Shown: positions 46,413 to 58,140, numbered from the stretch's first letter. The stretch is 64,000 nt of DNA from Boletus sp. NGJ (GCA_019096195.1 JAGTXK010000055.1:248001-312000); one strand, 5' to 3'. The notes: generated from the sequence alone by a model not told the origin. Numbers and translations: made by a program.

Positions 46413-47917
46413 TTACTCCTCACGCTGCAGGGGTGTTGGAACAGGCCTCGATACCACCGGGATTATTGTGATGTCTAAACACACTTCGATGTTTGCTTTG
46501 TTATCGGGTTTCTTAACGGAGTTGGCGATGGAACCCTTGACTGCTTTGCTACTAGTACTGATCTTTGACAAAATCAAAATCCTGTATAAAATATATTAGA
46601 GAACACCAACGGTGGTGTGAGAAAAACATATGTAGTATTTCCCCTGATTATGAGCGTTGAGCATGAACTATGCCGAAGTTATTGCCTCCCTATTATTAAT
46701 AAACACAAGATGTCCGCGTCGTTCACCACGCTTACCTCTTTGAAGTTTTCATTCGGAGGGACGAACTTCGCAGCCTCAATGTTGTCCACACCCAACCCAT
46801 ATTGACTCGTCTTGGTTGAGTAGTAAGTACCCACCGCCTAGCATCCAGCCTGTTACCTGGACCCCCACGAGACCCGAGTTACCGGTGATGTTGAAGTAGA
46901 GAGTAACGCAGGCTTTGTGACCACTTCCACCTAGCAGAGTAAGTCACAATACGTAGTAAGTTAAGTTGACAAATCAGACGTCCAACACACATATAGCTTT
47001 TCCCACCGAAAGGAATGATTTGAGATTTGCCTTTGCGATGGCATTTTGAATTGCAAGGTTAATGGATAGCTACACAGGGCAAGAAAGAGAGAAACAGTGT
47101 CACAACTGGATTAGAACTCACATGGATAACGAAGGCAAAGGAATGCTTACCGGCATCATTCTGGTGGGTCTGGGTTCGTGCGAGCTCCAGCTACTCGTCG
47201 GTGAAATGAGAGACGTTCCCTGATTGTCCCAACGAAAGCCAGGGAGCCATACATAATTTCCATGGTACTAGCATGCTGAACCTTCCACAGAAGCGATTAC
47301 TCGGATCGATGAGGGAGCCTCCCTGTGATCCAGGGTGACCTATTCAGAAGTGTACAGTTGCGAAGGTACGTTTGCTCTCTCCGAGTCTCTCTCGGACAGG
47401 CTGTCAGGGTTCAACGAATTTTCGCATATGATCCAGTGGATAGTGCAAAACGTCGATAATGAAAAAGATTCTTATCGTTTATATGTGAGCAATGGCCAAA
47501 TTGCGCTTTCCGAGCATCAGAGGATGGAACAAGCACTGCAAACGCCTTTGAGGCTGGTCCTAGTTCCTTGAATTGGCATGCATGGCTTATCCCCCACCGA
47601 GTCACGGATGAGTTCTTTGGGTAAGCAGTGTCTAGGTTGCGCATGAGCGCAGGCCGAGCACTCCCGGGCCAACATCCTGGATCCAGCTACTATCAGAGCA
47701 TGGAGAGAAAACAGAACAGCTGTTAAGTCGTACCTCGGGTCCAAAAAAGCCTTTATTTGCTGCCGCAAACTGACATGTGGATTGAGCTCGCTGAACCCCC
47801 CATTCAGGTTGGCGAGGACGAGTTTTCGTTCACCGGCTGAGTAGTAATTTAGTAGTTAGACATTAGTACATAATTGATACCAGGATTTTTGGGAGTCATA
47901 CCAGAGTACGTTGATCA
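46413..47917 (-). CDS. Unrecognised multi-exon protein
   Basis: I do not recognise this gene. The first exon reads MINVLC, spliced to AGERKLVLANLNGGFSELNP, HVSLRQQIKAFLDPR. The next block reads NSSVTRWGISHACQFKELGP, ASKAFAVLVPSSDARKAQFG. Lower down, exons read GFRWDNQGTSLISPTSSWSS, LSINLAIQNAIAKANLKSFL, GSGHKACVTLYFNITGNSGL, YGLGVDNIEAAKFVPPNENF, and the last AVKGSIANSVKKPDNKANIE, VCLDITIIPVVSRPVPTP with a TAA at 46413-46415. Splice sites are canonical where seen (for example GTATGA...CTACTCAG after exon 1), but frames between middle exons are not all reconciled. It could be intact with several small exons or partly decayed. It is head-to-head with dephospho-CoA kinase. Confidence 0.45.
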
Positions 47918-48063
47918 TGACTTAGACTAGAAACTTCCTGGACAGGTGCGCAGGAATCCCGGCACAGGAAGTGAGAACCTTGGTTGGCTTCGCATCCCAC
48001 TGGCAAGCCTTGCCCAAGAAGAATTGAATTCAGTAGCTCGTCGGTTAATCAACAAGTACTCGG

Positions 48064-48928
48064 ATGCTTGGTATGTGCCTTTTCTTTGTTACATTCTAAC
48101 ATTTTCTCATTTCTTCAAACCCGTAGTCGTCGGTCTCACAGGCGGTATAGCAACCGGAAAATCAACCGTCGCCGCGCTCCTTGCTTCTCATGACATCCCA
48201 ATCATCGATGCAGACCTAATTGCGCGACAAGTCGTCGAGCCTGGCACTCGCGGACACAAACAGATCGTCAAGGCTTTCGGGAAGAGTGTACTCTCGCCCT
48301 CTTCTGTGAATATGTCCCGCTCAGGCTCAGGCGTAGATTCAGACGAGCGAGACTGGTATACCCGCCCCATCGACCGCAAGAAACTCGGCAGGATCATCTT
48401 CAATGATGAGAAGCAGCGGAAAATTCTGAACGGGATTGTACACCCCGCCGTCACACAAGCAATCCTTTGGGGCATTCTCAAGGCTTGGCTAAGAGGCGAA
48501 AAGATTGTGGTAGTGGACGTTCCGCTATTGATTGAAGGGGGTCTGTGGAAGTGGATGGGCAGGGTCATTGTGGTGTATTGGTGCGCTGGGCTTTCACTCA
48601 TGTCTCGTGTGCTGCTTCACCACCTGTTCTCGCTAGCTCCCCGGAACTCCAACATCAACGTCTCATGTCCCGCGACAAATCTACTCGCGCTGATGCGTCC
48701 TCCCGACTCAACTCGCAGCTTTCGATCACTTCGAAAGTCTCGTACGCCGACCTCGTCATCGACAACTCCGGCTCGCTCACGGATCTGGATGGAGAGGTGA
48801 TGTCGTGCCTCGGAAAGCTGGAGAGGGCGGTGGGGTGGGGGTGGATGGTGAGCTGGCTACTGCCGCCAGTGGGCTTGTTAAGTGCAGTCTGGTGTCTGTC
48901 ATGGAGGGCTTTCAGGAGGAGGGTGTGA
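48064..48928 (+). CDS. CAB5: Dephospho-CoA kinase (CAB5/CoaE)
   Basis: Last step of coenzyme A synthesis: ATP-dependent phosphorylation of dephospho-CoA. The first coding exon is only 7 bp (ATG CTT G, 48064-48070), followed by a GTATGT...CCGTAG intron, giving the conserved start MLVVGLTGGIATGKSTVAAL with the P-loop GGIATGKST. Then come SHDIPIIDADLIARQVVEPG (DAD motif), RPIDRKKLGRIIFNDEKQRK, ILNGIVHPAVTQAILWGILK, and KIVVVDVPLLIEGGLWKWMG. A second intron follows VVY; the next exon gives CSPELQHQRLMSRDKSTRAD and YADLVIDNSGSLTDLDGEV. The C-terminus WMVSWLLPPVGLLSAVWCLS is a hydrophobic membrane anchor, common in fungal homologues. About 250 residues. Confidence 0.93.
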
Positions 48929-49144
48929 GCACTGTACTGACAACCCTTGTTCAATATGTTACCAGTTAAATATCTCTTTTCCATATGCATGATTGCAGAC
49001 ACTTATTCGGCCCTTGTAGAACATGGTAATTTTATTTTGTCTAGTGTAGTATATCACATCAGTAACATTTACTTTCCTCTGATGTCAAAGGTACCCCATG
49101 CCATGAAATGGATGCAATGACAAAAGGGAATAAGCTGCCAACAT
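48929..49144. terminator. Shared 3' region of CAB5 and COQ4
   Basis: About 215 bp between the convergent stop codons of CAB5 and COQ4, which must hold both polyadenylation regions. AT-rich stretches lie near 49026-49070. No specific signal was identified with certainty. Confidence 0.4.
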
Positions 49145-50070
49145 TCATGGAGAATGGATACTCAACCCGCCTGGTGGATCCCACACACCGAGCTCTTTCT
49201 TTATCTCCTGAATTTCTTGGTCCCATCTCTCTTCCCAGTAGACTGTCAGAAGACATCTGGCACTTCCACCACACCTGATTCCCCATGGTACAAATTCGTG
49301 CCAGAGCCTATCACGATGTACCTCCTTCATCTTGACAGACGCTCCAAGTGCTATGGCAGTCATGGGCAACCTTAGATTGGCAAATTCAAATGCTTTGAGG
49401 GCGAGTTCTGGTAGAGCAGATACGCGGAGAGCAAACAGAGCGTGGTAGAGATCGTGAGTTTCGCGATAGCGCTGCATAACGTAGGCAAGCTCTGGGTCAT
49501 CAATATACCGAACCTGTTGGTGATATGAGAAGGTCCCCAGTAACGACAACCAAGAAAAAAGAGAGGGCGAACCGGCTCTCGAGAATCAGGGGTGACGTTG
49601 CATATTTCAAGCCATCTTGTGTATTCTCTGCCAAACGTCCCGTCCGGAAGTGCCTTTAGCCTTTGCAAGTCCAGGGTCTTTGAGCTAATGCGCGGGCGGT
49701 TTTTGAGAATCCGACGTCCTTCTGGGGAGTCAAGCATCGTGTCACGCAACCTTGGCAACGTAGACCCTGCGGTAGTTTCGCCAAGGGCGGCCACCATGTC
49801 TAGAGCGTATTAACACTGGCGAAAATATTCCAAGGCATTCTTGGGGGAAGGCTTACCGCCGCGTCTTGGGTCCACAAATGCCATGAAGGCGGAGCCTACG
49901 GTGAGGAAGGCATTCTCAAAGGCGTTGAGGGGAATGTGACCTGGGTAAGCGGGGGAATGATGCAACAATGAGCTGGTCCGGAATGTGCGGGACGCCAGGT
50001 TGCGATGATTGCCGACAAAATCATTGCCAGAGAGACAAAAGGCCCTCGCACTGAATGTGCTAACGGTCAT
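49145..50070 (-). CDS. COQ4: COQ4, ubiquinone biosynthesis protein
   Basis: Mitochondrial matrix-side protein of the inner membrane that organises the coenzyme Q synthome; recently tied to a C1 decarboxylation/hydroxylation step. The N-terminus MTVSTFSARAFCLSGNDFVG... is Arg/Ser-rich and looks like a mitochondrial targeting peptide. Then come HIPLNAFENAFLTVGSAFMA, DMVAALGETTAGSTLPRLRD, GRRILKNRPRISSKTLDLQR and LKALPDGTFGREYTRWLEIC. The catalytic motif HDxxH is seen as TRETHDLYHALF-like (YRETHDLYHALFAL) at about 49430-49470, with a downstream Glu. It continues ALKAFEFANLRLPMTAIALG and ends ELGVWDPPGGLSIHSP. Three exons, about 270 residues, the usual size. It is convergent with CAB5. Confidence 0.95.
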
Positions 50071-50444
50071 GGTTCAGCCTCCCTGATGAGACAGCGTTCA
50101 GGTTTAAGTCACAGTGCTTGCACCAGGTAAGACCCTAACCCTACCATAGGGTGTGGCCTACATGCAGTAATCTGTGCATGTAAAACCTAATCGAAATCCG
50201 ACGACTCAGTTGCTCCGTCTACCGTTTTGTTTTGCGTCGGTGTATAAATCTCATAGTGGGTCAATATTCGTTGGTCCCGATGCGATGCATGATGAGTTGA
50301 AGTCTACTAAGTAATTGACAAATGGATCAAGTGGATGATATACGTGACGGAAAGCAATGCGAAAACCGAGAACATGTGCGAGTGAAGTTGGAGACGAGAT
50401 GGGAGCAAGAAACCCGGAAACAAAGACAGACGACAGCATGGCAA
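50071..50444. other. Intergenic region between COQ4 and the WD40/HET gene
   Basis: About 370 bp upstream of COQ4 and downstream of the WD40/HET gene. It contains the COQ4 promoter. A TAAATC-type AT element lies near 50244-50252. No gene is seen. Confidence 0.4.
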
Positions 50445-53400
50445 CTACAAGATATCTAGCGTCCGTATCTTCTGTACGAGATAGCGCGGTGAAACGTTAC
50501 CGAGTAGCTGCACGATGATAGGGTGATCGGATGCGACACGTTTGTATTCATTGTGGGATAGAGGAACGAGTAATAGCGCGCCGAAAGGTTGTCTGAGACG
50601 CGCGAAAAGCCGTAATGCTCTGGTAAGCTCGTCACATGAAGGGAGTGAGGTGCGTGGTGAGAAGGGAGCGAGGGCATCAGAATCGTCCCCACTATCCCCT
50701 TCGATTGGAGTGAGCGGTTCATCGTTAACGTCTATAGCCGGACCCTCGGAAGGAAGGGCAGGATCAAGAAGGCACTTGAGCCATGGATGCACAAACACTA
50801 GATTCTTCATGCTAGATAAGTCCTCCGTCGTCTTGATCTCGGCGTTCCCGAGTGCGGATGTCACGGCGCGGTAAACATGTTGAGAATCACGGCTCGAGGT
50901 TGACAGACTTCTCACCGGGAACATGATGCAAGATAAGCTTAAGCGGCGGCTGGCAAGACGCGGCGATTGAAGAAGAGCGAGTTGATCATATAGCATCATA
51001 GCCGAGTCGTGATATGGGGTTGTCCGTAGTTCCGCAACCAACCGATCCATCTCGTCATCTGCAATTAGCGATGGGATATGGGGAGAGGATGGCTCGCGAT
51101 ATACACCAATGTCCGCAGGAAGACAGCTGTTATAGTCTGATGCCCTCCCTGTCCAGGCTAGAATCGTGACATCACCTGACCGAGTCAATACCTCTTGTAA
51201 GAGGCGACCCAGAGCACGTTGGTGGCCCTCGCCATACGTGACCGGGATAGAGACATCAAAGATACCGAAAAGCGAGTAGGATGTATCCTCTGGCTTCGTA
51301 GCAGTGCGTGTCGCGGCAAGACAAAGTTTCTGCCGTACATTCTCCGATCCGGGTTTGAGAGAGAGCAGAGCTTGTACATCAACACCATTTGCGGCTGCCA
51401 TCTCGCCCATTATTGCGGACGAATCCTTGTGGTTATATACACTCTCCCGAGGAAAATAAGGCTTCCAATCTTCGGTGTAGAAACGGATGATCCGGGACGC
51501 AAAGAATTCTTGCAACGTCCATGCACGGGTGTTCCAAAAACTTTTCTCGAGCGCACCCAGGTCTGAGTCAGATCGTACACCCTTTAGGTGAACGATCGTC
51601 AGGGCGGATTCGTGATACCACTGAAACATTGAAGTCAGAGATTCTTGGAGCGCTGAGCCGTCTGCCTTGTTGATACAACACGTATCAGACCATGCCCAGC
51701 GCAACCCAGCATCCCGCACCATCATGCAGAACATCATCAACTTGAGGACTGGGGGCGAAGCTGCCAGTTGGTTTACCGAATCGTGGAGGACATCGTTGAA
51801 CAGCGGTTCAGCTCCTTCCCAAGTATGGGAGAACGTGCCATATTGGAAGAATTGCCGAACGGTCTGCGTGATACGAAAGTCGTCGAGCCTTGTCGTCATG
51901 GATGCAACGAGCTCCTTGAATATTGGATCACCTTCAAATTCGTTTAAACGCTCGTGCTTGTCACAAAGACGACCGGTCCCCGTGCTAATCAGGACGAGCG
52001 GAGCGTCCCGCTGAGTCCGCTTGACAGAGTTGCGAATAGCCGCCATCGTCTGCGATGGGCTCACATAGCGTTTACGCAAATCTGCGAGACGCAAATGCTC
52101 AGACGATGCTTCAATGCGATCCAGAAGATATTTACCCCGAGTAGAAGGATCAGGAGATTTTTCAAGCATCAAAAGCATATCGTTATAGGCAATGATTGCT
52201 TCATCGTAACGGTGAGCGCCCAGTAGTGCTGCATGCTTTCTTTCGTAACCACGTGGATATGACGGGTCGAGTTTGATGGCCTGGAATCGCGTTGATTACT
52301 TGCTCCAGTGTAAATCAGGATATACGTACCGCATCGGCGTCCTTCAGCGAATCTTGCCATGATCCAATCGCAGCTCGTGCTTCGCTTCGTTTGGTCAAAA
52401 GGTCTGTCGATGAAGGCTCGAGGGACAACGCTGTGGTGTAATGGACATCAGCGTCTTTGTATAAAGCTGTGTGCATGGCGTCATCTCCGCATTGCTTTGA
52501 TGTCTTGAAACAACGCGCTTTGAAGTCTGATGTTTAATGTCAGCGGGTGCCGAGGGCCACGAACCAGATAGGTAGTCCTCACCAGCAACCCACTCGGGTT
52601 CATCTATGGGCTCCGTTTCCTGCTCGAGGATGTTCATCGTCGTGTGGACAGAACCTGTCGCATCGTTGCGTTGCGGTTGGGACCCATCATCGCGTTCACA
52701 CTGTGCTTGCACATTACGATGACCCATATCCTCTCCTAGCTCGCTCTGCAACTGCTGGAAACACTTGACTGCCTCCGCAATCCGACCGTCCTCTTCAAGG
52801 ACATTGCAGATCGCCCGGTAGATGGCAAGGTTTGGAATCTCGAACTGATCCGAAGGGATTATGCCAATGTGCGGCTTCAGACTATCACGCAGAACTTACC
52901 TTGGCGGCGACAGCCAATGCTTCGTTCGCTGAGCTGACCATCAGCGCCATCCTCACCCACTTGACTAGTAAGGTGTCCGGATTCGAGGGCCTGAGTAGCA
53001 ACGCAGTAGAGTAGGCTGCAATCGCTTCGTCCCGTTTCTCGGCGCTCGATGCCTCGTCTCCACACATTTCCAGCGTCGATATGCATTTATTCTTAAATTC
53101 TGATGATAGAATGTGAATACTTTATCCTGATGTGCGTCACCAAAACTCACTAGCAAACCACTCCATTATCGACCTGTTGTCTGTGACTACCTCGCTTGCG
53201 GTATTCATGATCGTGAAGAGACAGATTGCAGCATCAATTACGCGGCCCTCGTCATACAGAGTTTCGCATTCATCTTTCCGCTCGTGTGCACGAATGATCT
53301 GGGCGAGGCCATCTGCCCTCTGATGGGAACGGGTATTGTCGGTGTGGAGTTGCCGGACGGTCTCCTCCAGCTGGGCGATTTTGCTATCTGATGGAAAGGG

Positions 53401-54961
53401 ATTTCAATGGCGCGGGCGTCAAGATGGCGATAGACGCACTCACAAAGGTCGACGGTTTCATTGAGGCTATCCTCCCTATTGGAGAGCTGGTTACGGAGTT
53501 GCTTAGCAATTTCTTGGACACGCGCAAGCTCGTCCTCTGATAGACACTTATGTTAGTGAAGCGCGGGTGAGGGTGACGATGGACGCACTCGAGTTCTTCT
53601 CTTGTGTGCGAAGGGACTCGATGGTTTCGTTCAAGCCACGTTGGGAGTCGCAGAGCTGATCATGGAGACGCGCAATTTCACTGTCTAATGAATGTGGATG
53701 TCAATAACACGCGAGTCAGGGTGCTAATCAATCCACCTGAGCTCTCCTTCTGGGCACGAAGGGACACGACTATCTTTTCGAGATCGGCTTTTTCTGCTCC
53801 GATGCGCCACCTGTCCCGCTCAACCAATATCTGCATCAATCAATAAAACGGTTTGTGATTAGGGAACCGTCTCATGCAATGGGATTTTGTTGTATGTGCA
53901 CTTACAGCGTCAGAGTAGGGTGGTGGAAGGATGTCACACAGACTGCGAACGGTAATTGTCTGGCCGCCGCCCAACGCAAGGTCGTAATTCGCTCCAATAG
54001 CCATTGACTGGATGCGAGCTGTATGCTTGAAGGTAGTCCCGAATTGCTTGTGCGTCGTAGTGTCCCAGAACGAGATCCATGAGTTTGCGGAAGCTACGAT
54101 GAATGCGCCATTGTTTGCTAGGGCGATGCACCTGGGCTCGTCGTTGCTGTGGATAGACCATCGAGAACGCGCCATCCCTTTGGACACGTCGATACAGCTG
54201 ATGTTGCTGTCGTGAGATAAGGTAAAGAGTTGCTTGCCATCGCTAGCCCAAGCGAGGGATTGGTTCCACAACGAAGAAACTTTGATTGGGACGTCGACGA
54301 GGATGAGGCCGTTCTCATAGTCGTAGACGCGAACGGAGTCGCATTCCCACGTCGCAGTTGCAATGAGGTGCCCGTTGGGTGAGAATTTGACTGCAGAAAC
54401 GGTGCCGTTGTGTTGCAAGTAGTTGAGCAGTCGCTCACTGGCAAGGTTGCCAGTCGAGAACGACCAGACGCGGGCAGTCGAGTCAGCCGACCCAGTTGTA
54501 ATTTTCGTCCCATCCGGAGAGAAATCCACCGCACATACCGACTTGTCGTGTCCTTTGAACGCGATTACCTTCTCGTAACTCTCCGTATTCCACACCGTCA
54601 CCAGGCCAGTCGTCGTCCCACTCACGACCCAATTTCCGTTTTGCGACACTGCGATGTTGCAAACAGTACCCCCCACATCTATCGGCGTTCCCACCTCCTT
54701 GCCATCCTCCGCTCGCCAACGTCGAACCTTTCTTTCGTCACCACCGCCCACGATGTGCTTACAATCAGGGTGGAATGCGACTGAAAATATATCATCTCGA
54801 CCGTTGATTTCGATCCGTGTCGCTTGTTTGTGACTGCTGGAGGAGCTTAGATTGCTTACAACCGACCCTTGGGTCTCCGTCAGTATCGCACTCTCGAATG
54901 TCTTGCCCAGGTACTCACTTCTCCTTGTACGCCCGCTTTTTCTTGGAAGTATGCTTGCCAT
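50445..54961 (-). CDS. WD40 / coiled-coil / TPR / HET-domain protein, putative incompatibility or cell-death factor
   Basis: Large gene of about 1,350 residues. Exon 1 (53890-54961) is a WD40 propeller: DDIFSVAFHPDCKHIVGGGD, TVCNIAVSQNGNWVVSGTTT, KSVCAVDFSPDGTKITTGSA, GTVSAVKFSPNGHLIATATW and more. Short exons (about 53400-53830) give coiled coil: ILVERDRWRIGAEKADLEKI, DSEIARLHDQLCDSQRGLNE, EDELARVQEIAKQLRNQLSN. TPR-like helices follow: KRDEAIAAYSTALLLRPSNP, DSLKDADAAIKL, YERKHAALLGAHRYDEAIIA. The C-terminal part has HET landmarks: TFSHTWEGAEP (about 51795-51837), RWAWSDTCCINK (about 51660-51695), FWNTRAWTLQEFFASR (about 51485-51530) and EDTSYSLFGIFDVSIPVTYG. HET domains drive fungal heterokaryon incompatibility and cell death. 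No P-loop NTPase is visible. Ordinary cellular roles for the WD40/TPR part cannot be excluded. Confidence 0.82.
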
Positions 54962-56429
54962 TGCTTGGCCAGGTATCAGAGCGATTGAAAAGCGGATGTG
55001 CGCTCGTTTACTTGCGGTACGCTACTGTCAGCTGGCACATACGTATCTTCTCATCGGTATATATAGTAGCCCACACACCTATAATCATCTTTGGGTACCT
55101 GCTCTCACCCTGCGGACCCCACCCACCCTTCTTGTTTTATCATTGTCCTGGGGTTTGTTTATCCTTTGATCCCCCGACGAGTCCATTTCGGTACGTGTAG
55201 GAAAACATAAACGTTCTGGGAAGTGTAATGAACACGTGAACATGACTCGTTCTGGACCCAGGTTAGTTCACCAGCGTCACAACATCTGTTTCTGCAGCAA
55301 AAGCGCCGCAACGCTTGAAAGAAGGTCCTCCCCCTGCTCTTCAATTGAGCGGCGTCGCCTCGACACAAATTCGAAATCAGATCGTCAGTGGCTCACGACA
55401 GCCGTGTGACAGCCAATACACGAATGGAAGCAAGGATAGCTGTACACAGTGTGTGGTATGTACGCGGTATATACAGCAAAGTGCAAACCCGCGGTCTGTC
55501 AGCTATACTGCACCCCAGAAATAGAAACCGAACGGCTGTACAACGTACTGAATAATCGTGGTGAACGTTCCGTGCTAAAGTCCACGGGCAACACGCCATG
55601 AAACGAATATTCAAAAGGGACGAAAAAAAAAAATTTGTGGTTGATACAGGCTGCTAGGCAAAACTCTCATCAACTCCTGGTCGAACAGTGACACGGTGTG
55701 GGAGCCGTGCTCGACCTGTCCTGATAGGGCCACGTGTGTGGCCACTGCGTCAAATCTGCCGGGAATCGATTTGTGCCGTGACCATCCCAAGCACACGGAA
55801 TCCCCCAGGGACCGTCTGGCCTAGGCTCGCAGTCTGTCGAGGTACATTGTCAGCATCACAGCTCCAAGAGTTACCTTGTAAGTCACGACAACAGCTCCCT
55901 TAAACGCCTGCCCCTTGTTCGCAGCCTTGTCCCATGACTCGGCGGCTCGGAAGCGGCGTCATTCATCGCTTCTTGTTTGTTCACGCTGAATCGGAGTTAA
56001 ATGTTGGACGGCTCCGACATCAAAGTCAGGGAGGGCCGCATAGGGTGTTCGTCGTTGAGAGTGACATTTGAATTGCCTACGAGTATCTATCATATGACTT
56101 GACATCAAGTTGGATAGGCGGATGATCTCGAGCTGCTGTGTAAAGGGACAAGTATGACAGTCGATGGGGGCGTTGGCTGGGGTACTGAACTCATGGCGAT
56201 TCTGAGCGGTGAGAGAGAACCCAAGCGTTCAAGTCTATCCCGTGAAAAGACGGTCACGCTCCTTGAGAACACTGCATCAATGACCGACACGATTGACACT
56301 GCCTTCCGCAAGTTTTTTCAGCCGCTCTTTGTCATGCTCACGCTCACCTCTTGAACAACGGGGCACAACATCGACAGGATCAATGAGTTCCCAAGACATG
56401 AGCGGCGAGTTCAGCTTACCTCGCCGTCA
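54962..56429. other. Upstream region of the WD40/HET gene
   Basis: About 1.5 kb without a recognised gene. The first 300 bp should be the WD40/HET promoter; TATATATAG at about 55059-55067 is a TATA candidate. The stretch 55255-55395 is clearly similar to 58018-58155, including the last bases of the cyclophilin gene, so it marks a duplication. At 55970-56000 a segment resembles 30610-30640. Other open frames have no motif. Confidence 0.6.
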
Positions 56430-57800
56430 TGCAAAACTATAATCAGATCCTCGGAAGAAAGGCACTTGATCCATGGATGCATGAGTACCTGATTCTTCAG
56501 GCTAGCTAAGTCCGCCGTCGTCTTGATCTCGACGTTCTCCGAGTGCGATTGTCACTGTGTGATAAACACGCTGAGAAGTCACCGCTCGAGACCAACAAAC
56601 CTCTCAGCGAAAAGATGATGCACGATAAGCGACGGGAGTAAGGACGAGTCGATCGTATAGCATCACAGCCGAGTTGGGACATGAGGATGTTCCTTCCCAA
56701 GTATGGGAGAACGTGTGGTACCGGAAGTATTGCTGAGTCTGCGTGATGTGAGAGTCATCAAGCTTTCAAGCCCTGTCGTCATGGACGAAAACGAGTTCCT
56801 TATATTTTGGATCAGCCTCAACTTCAGTCATACGCTCGTGCTCTCCACAAAGAAGACCATTTCCGTTCCCATCAGGACGAGCGAAACGTCGGGCCGCCGA
56901 GTCCGCTCAGGAGAGCTGCGAGACCATCGTCAAGTCAATTTCAATCGCTTTGCTTCCGACTCGTGAATGTTGCTAGTAGAAGATGATGCGCTCGTTCGAA
57001 TTAACTCAATGTAGAGAGTGAGTCATTTTGCTGTCTGATGGACGGTATCAATGAAGGCGGTGGAGACACTCACAAAGGGACTCGATGGTTTCGTTCAGGC
57101 CCACTTTTTCTCGAGTGGCTGCGCTTTGGGAGTCGGAGAGCTGGTTACGGAGCTGCTGGTCGGTTTCTTCGAGCCGCGCAATGTTTTTGTCTAATGAACA
57201 TGGAGTCAGAGTACTAATAGACACGTTTGCACTCTCCTCCTGCGCAGGAAGGGATTTCGAGATCGGTGTGTTCTAGCTTAACATCTCCCGCCTGGGCCGC
57301 GCAGAAAAATCTATAGCAGTCAACAAGGCAGTTTGTGATTGGGAAACCGTCTCACGTAGCGGAATTTTGATGCAATTGTTTTGCCCCGACCGATGATAAT
57401 GCCGTAGTTTGCTGAGATAGCCATGGACAACGCCAGCTGCACGCTGAATGACAGACCCGATCTCCGCGTGTCGTAGTGTCCCGGAACGAGACCTATGAAT
57501 TAGCGGAACGTTGTCTCTTTGGACACGTCGAGACAGTGGATGTTGCCATCGTCAGACAAGACAAAAAAGTTGGTTGTTATCGCCGGTCCAAGCGAGATAT
57601 TGGTTCAACAACGAGCTGACTTTGATTGGAGCTATGACGAGGAGGCGGCCGTTCTGACTGATGTAGATCTGAATGGGTTTCTTCGCCATCGCCAGCGACG
57701 GGGCGTCCGTTGGGTAAGAATTTCACTGCATGCACCCTGCCGATGTGGATGTGTTTCAAGAGGCCGAGCAGCCGCTGGCCAGTCGAGGGCGACACCTTTC
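56430..57800 (-). pseudogene. Decayed partial copy of the WD40/coiled-coil/TPR/HET gene
   Basis: Block-wise similarity to the gene at 50445-54961 in the same orientation. 56434-56600 matches about 50740-50900, 56640-56690 matches about 50975-51020, and 56693-56930 matches about 51818-52020 (HET side). 57070-57200 matches the coiled-coil exon region at about 53600-53700, and 57380-57800 matches WD40 regions at about 53950-54430. Large parts in between are lost, including most of the TPR region and much of HET and WD40. It is broken in many places and cannot make the full protein. It is a host gene relic from a local duplication. Confidence 0.8.
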
Positions 57801-58140
57801 CTATCGTCGTCATTGTGGTGGTGACCTAAGAGTTGTTGATGGCGAGAAGGAGACGAAAAAGATCATACTTCCTCTTTATGCTTTGGTTCCCCGACGTCAT
57901 TCCGGGTACACATGGGAATAGGGAGACGTTTTGCAGATTCCAGGAAGTTGTTTTTGTTGTTTTCTTCCGCGATAATGTGTCCATTAAAACACTGAAGACC
58001 TGAACATCGCTCATCGTCCTACTAGGTTAGTTCGCCAACGCCACGTCGACCTTTTTTTTTGCAGATTATGCACCGTGACGCTCGCAAAAATGCGTTCCCC
58101 CTCATCCTCTTCAATAGCCTCGCCTCAACAACGCTCGAGG
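57801..58140. other. Intergenic region, relic upstream flank
   Basis: About 340 bp between the decayed WD40/HET copy and the 3' end of the cyclophilin gene. The part 58018-58140 matches 55255-55380 upstream of the intact copy. Contains a T-run at about 58053-58061. No gene seen. Confidence 0.5.

Noticed and set aside
47946-48063. Longer N-terminus for dephospho-CoA kinase in the uninterrupted frame
   Set aside because: Would start at GTG and lacks conservation; the 7 bp exon gives the exact family start.
48064-50070. CAB5 and COQ4 as a functional coenzyme gene cluster
   Set aside because: They are convergent single-copy housekeeping genes; adjacency alone is no evidence of joint regulation.
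50445-54961. NLR-type NTPase (NACHT/NB-ARC) in the WD40/HET gene
   Set aside because: I found no GxxxxGK[ST] motif in the spliced reading between the TPR and HET parts.
56154-56354. Small plus-strand open frame upstream of the decayed HET copy
   Set aside because: No motif and no splice partners; lies in duplicated, decaying sequence.
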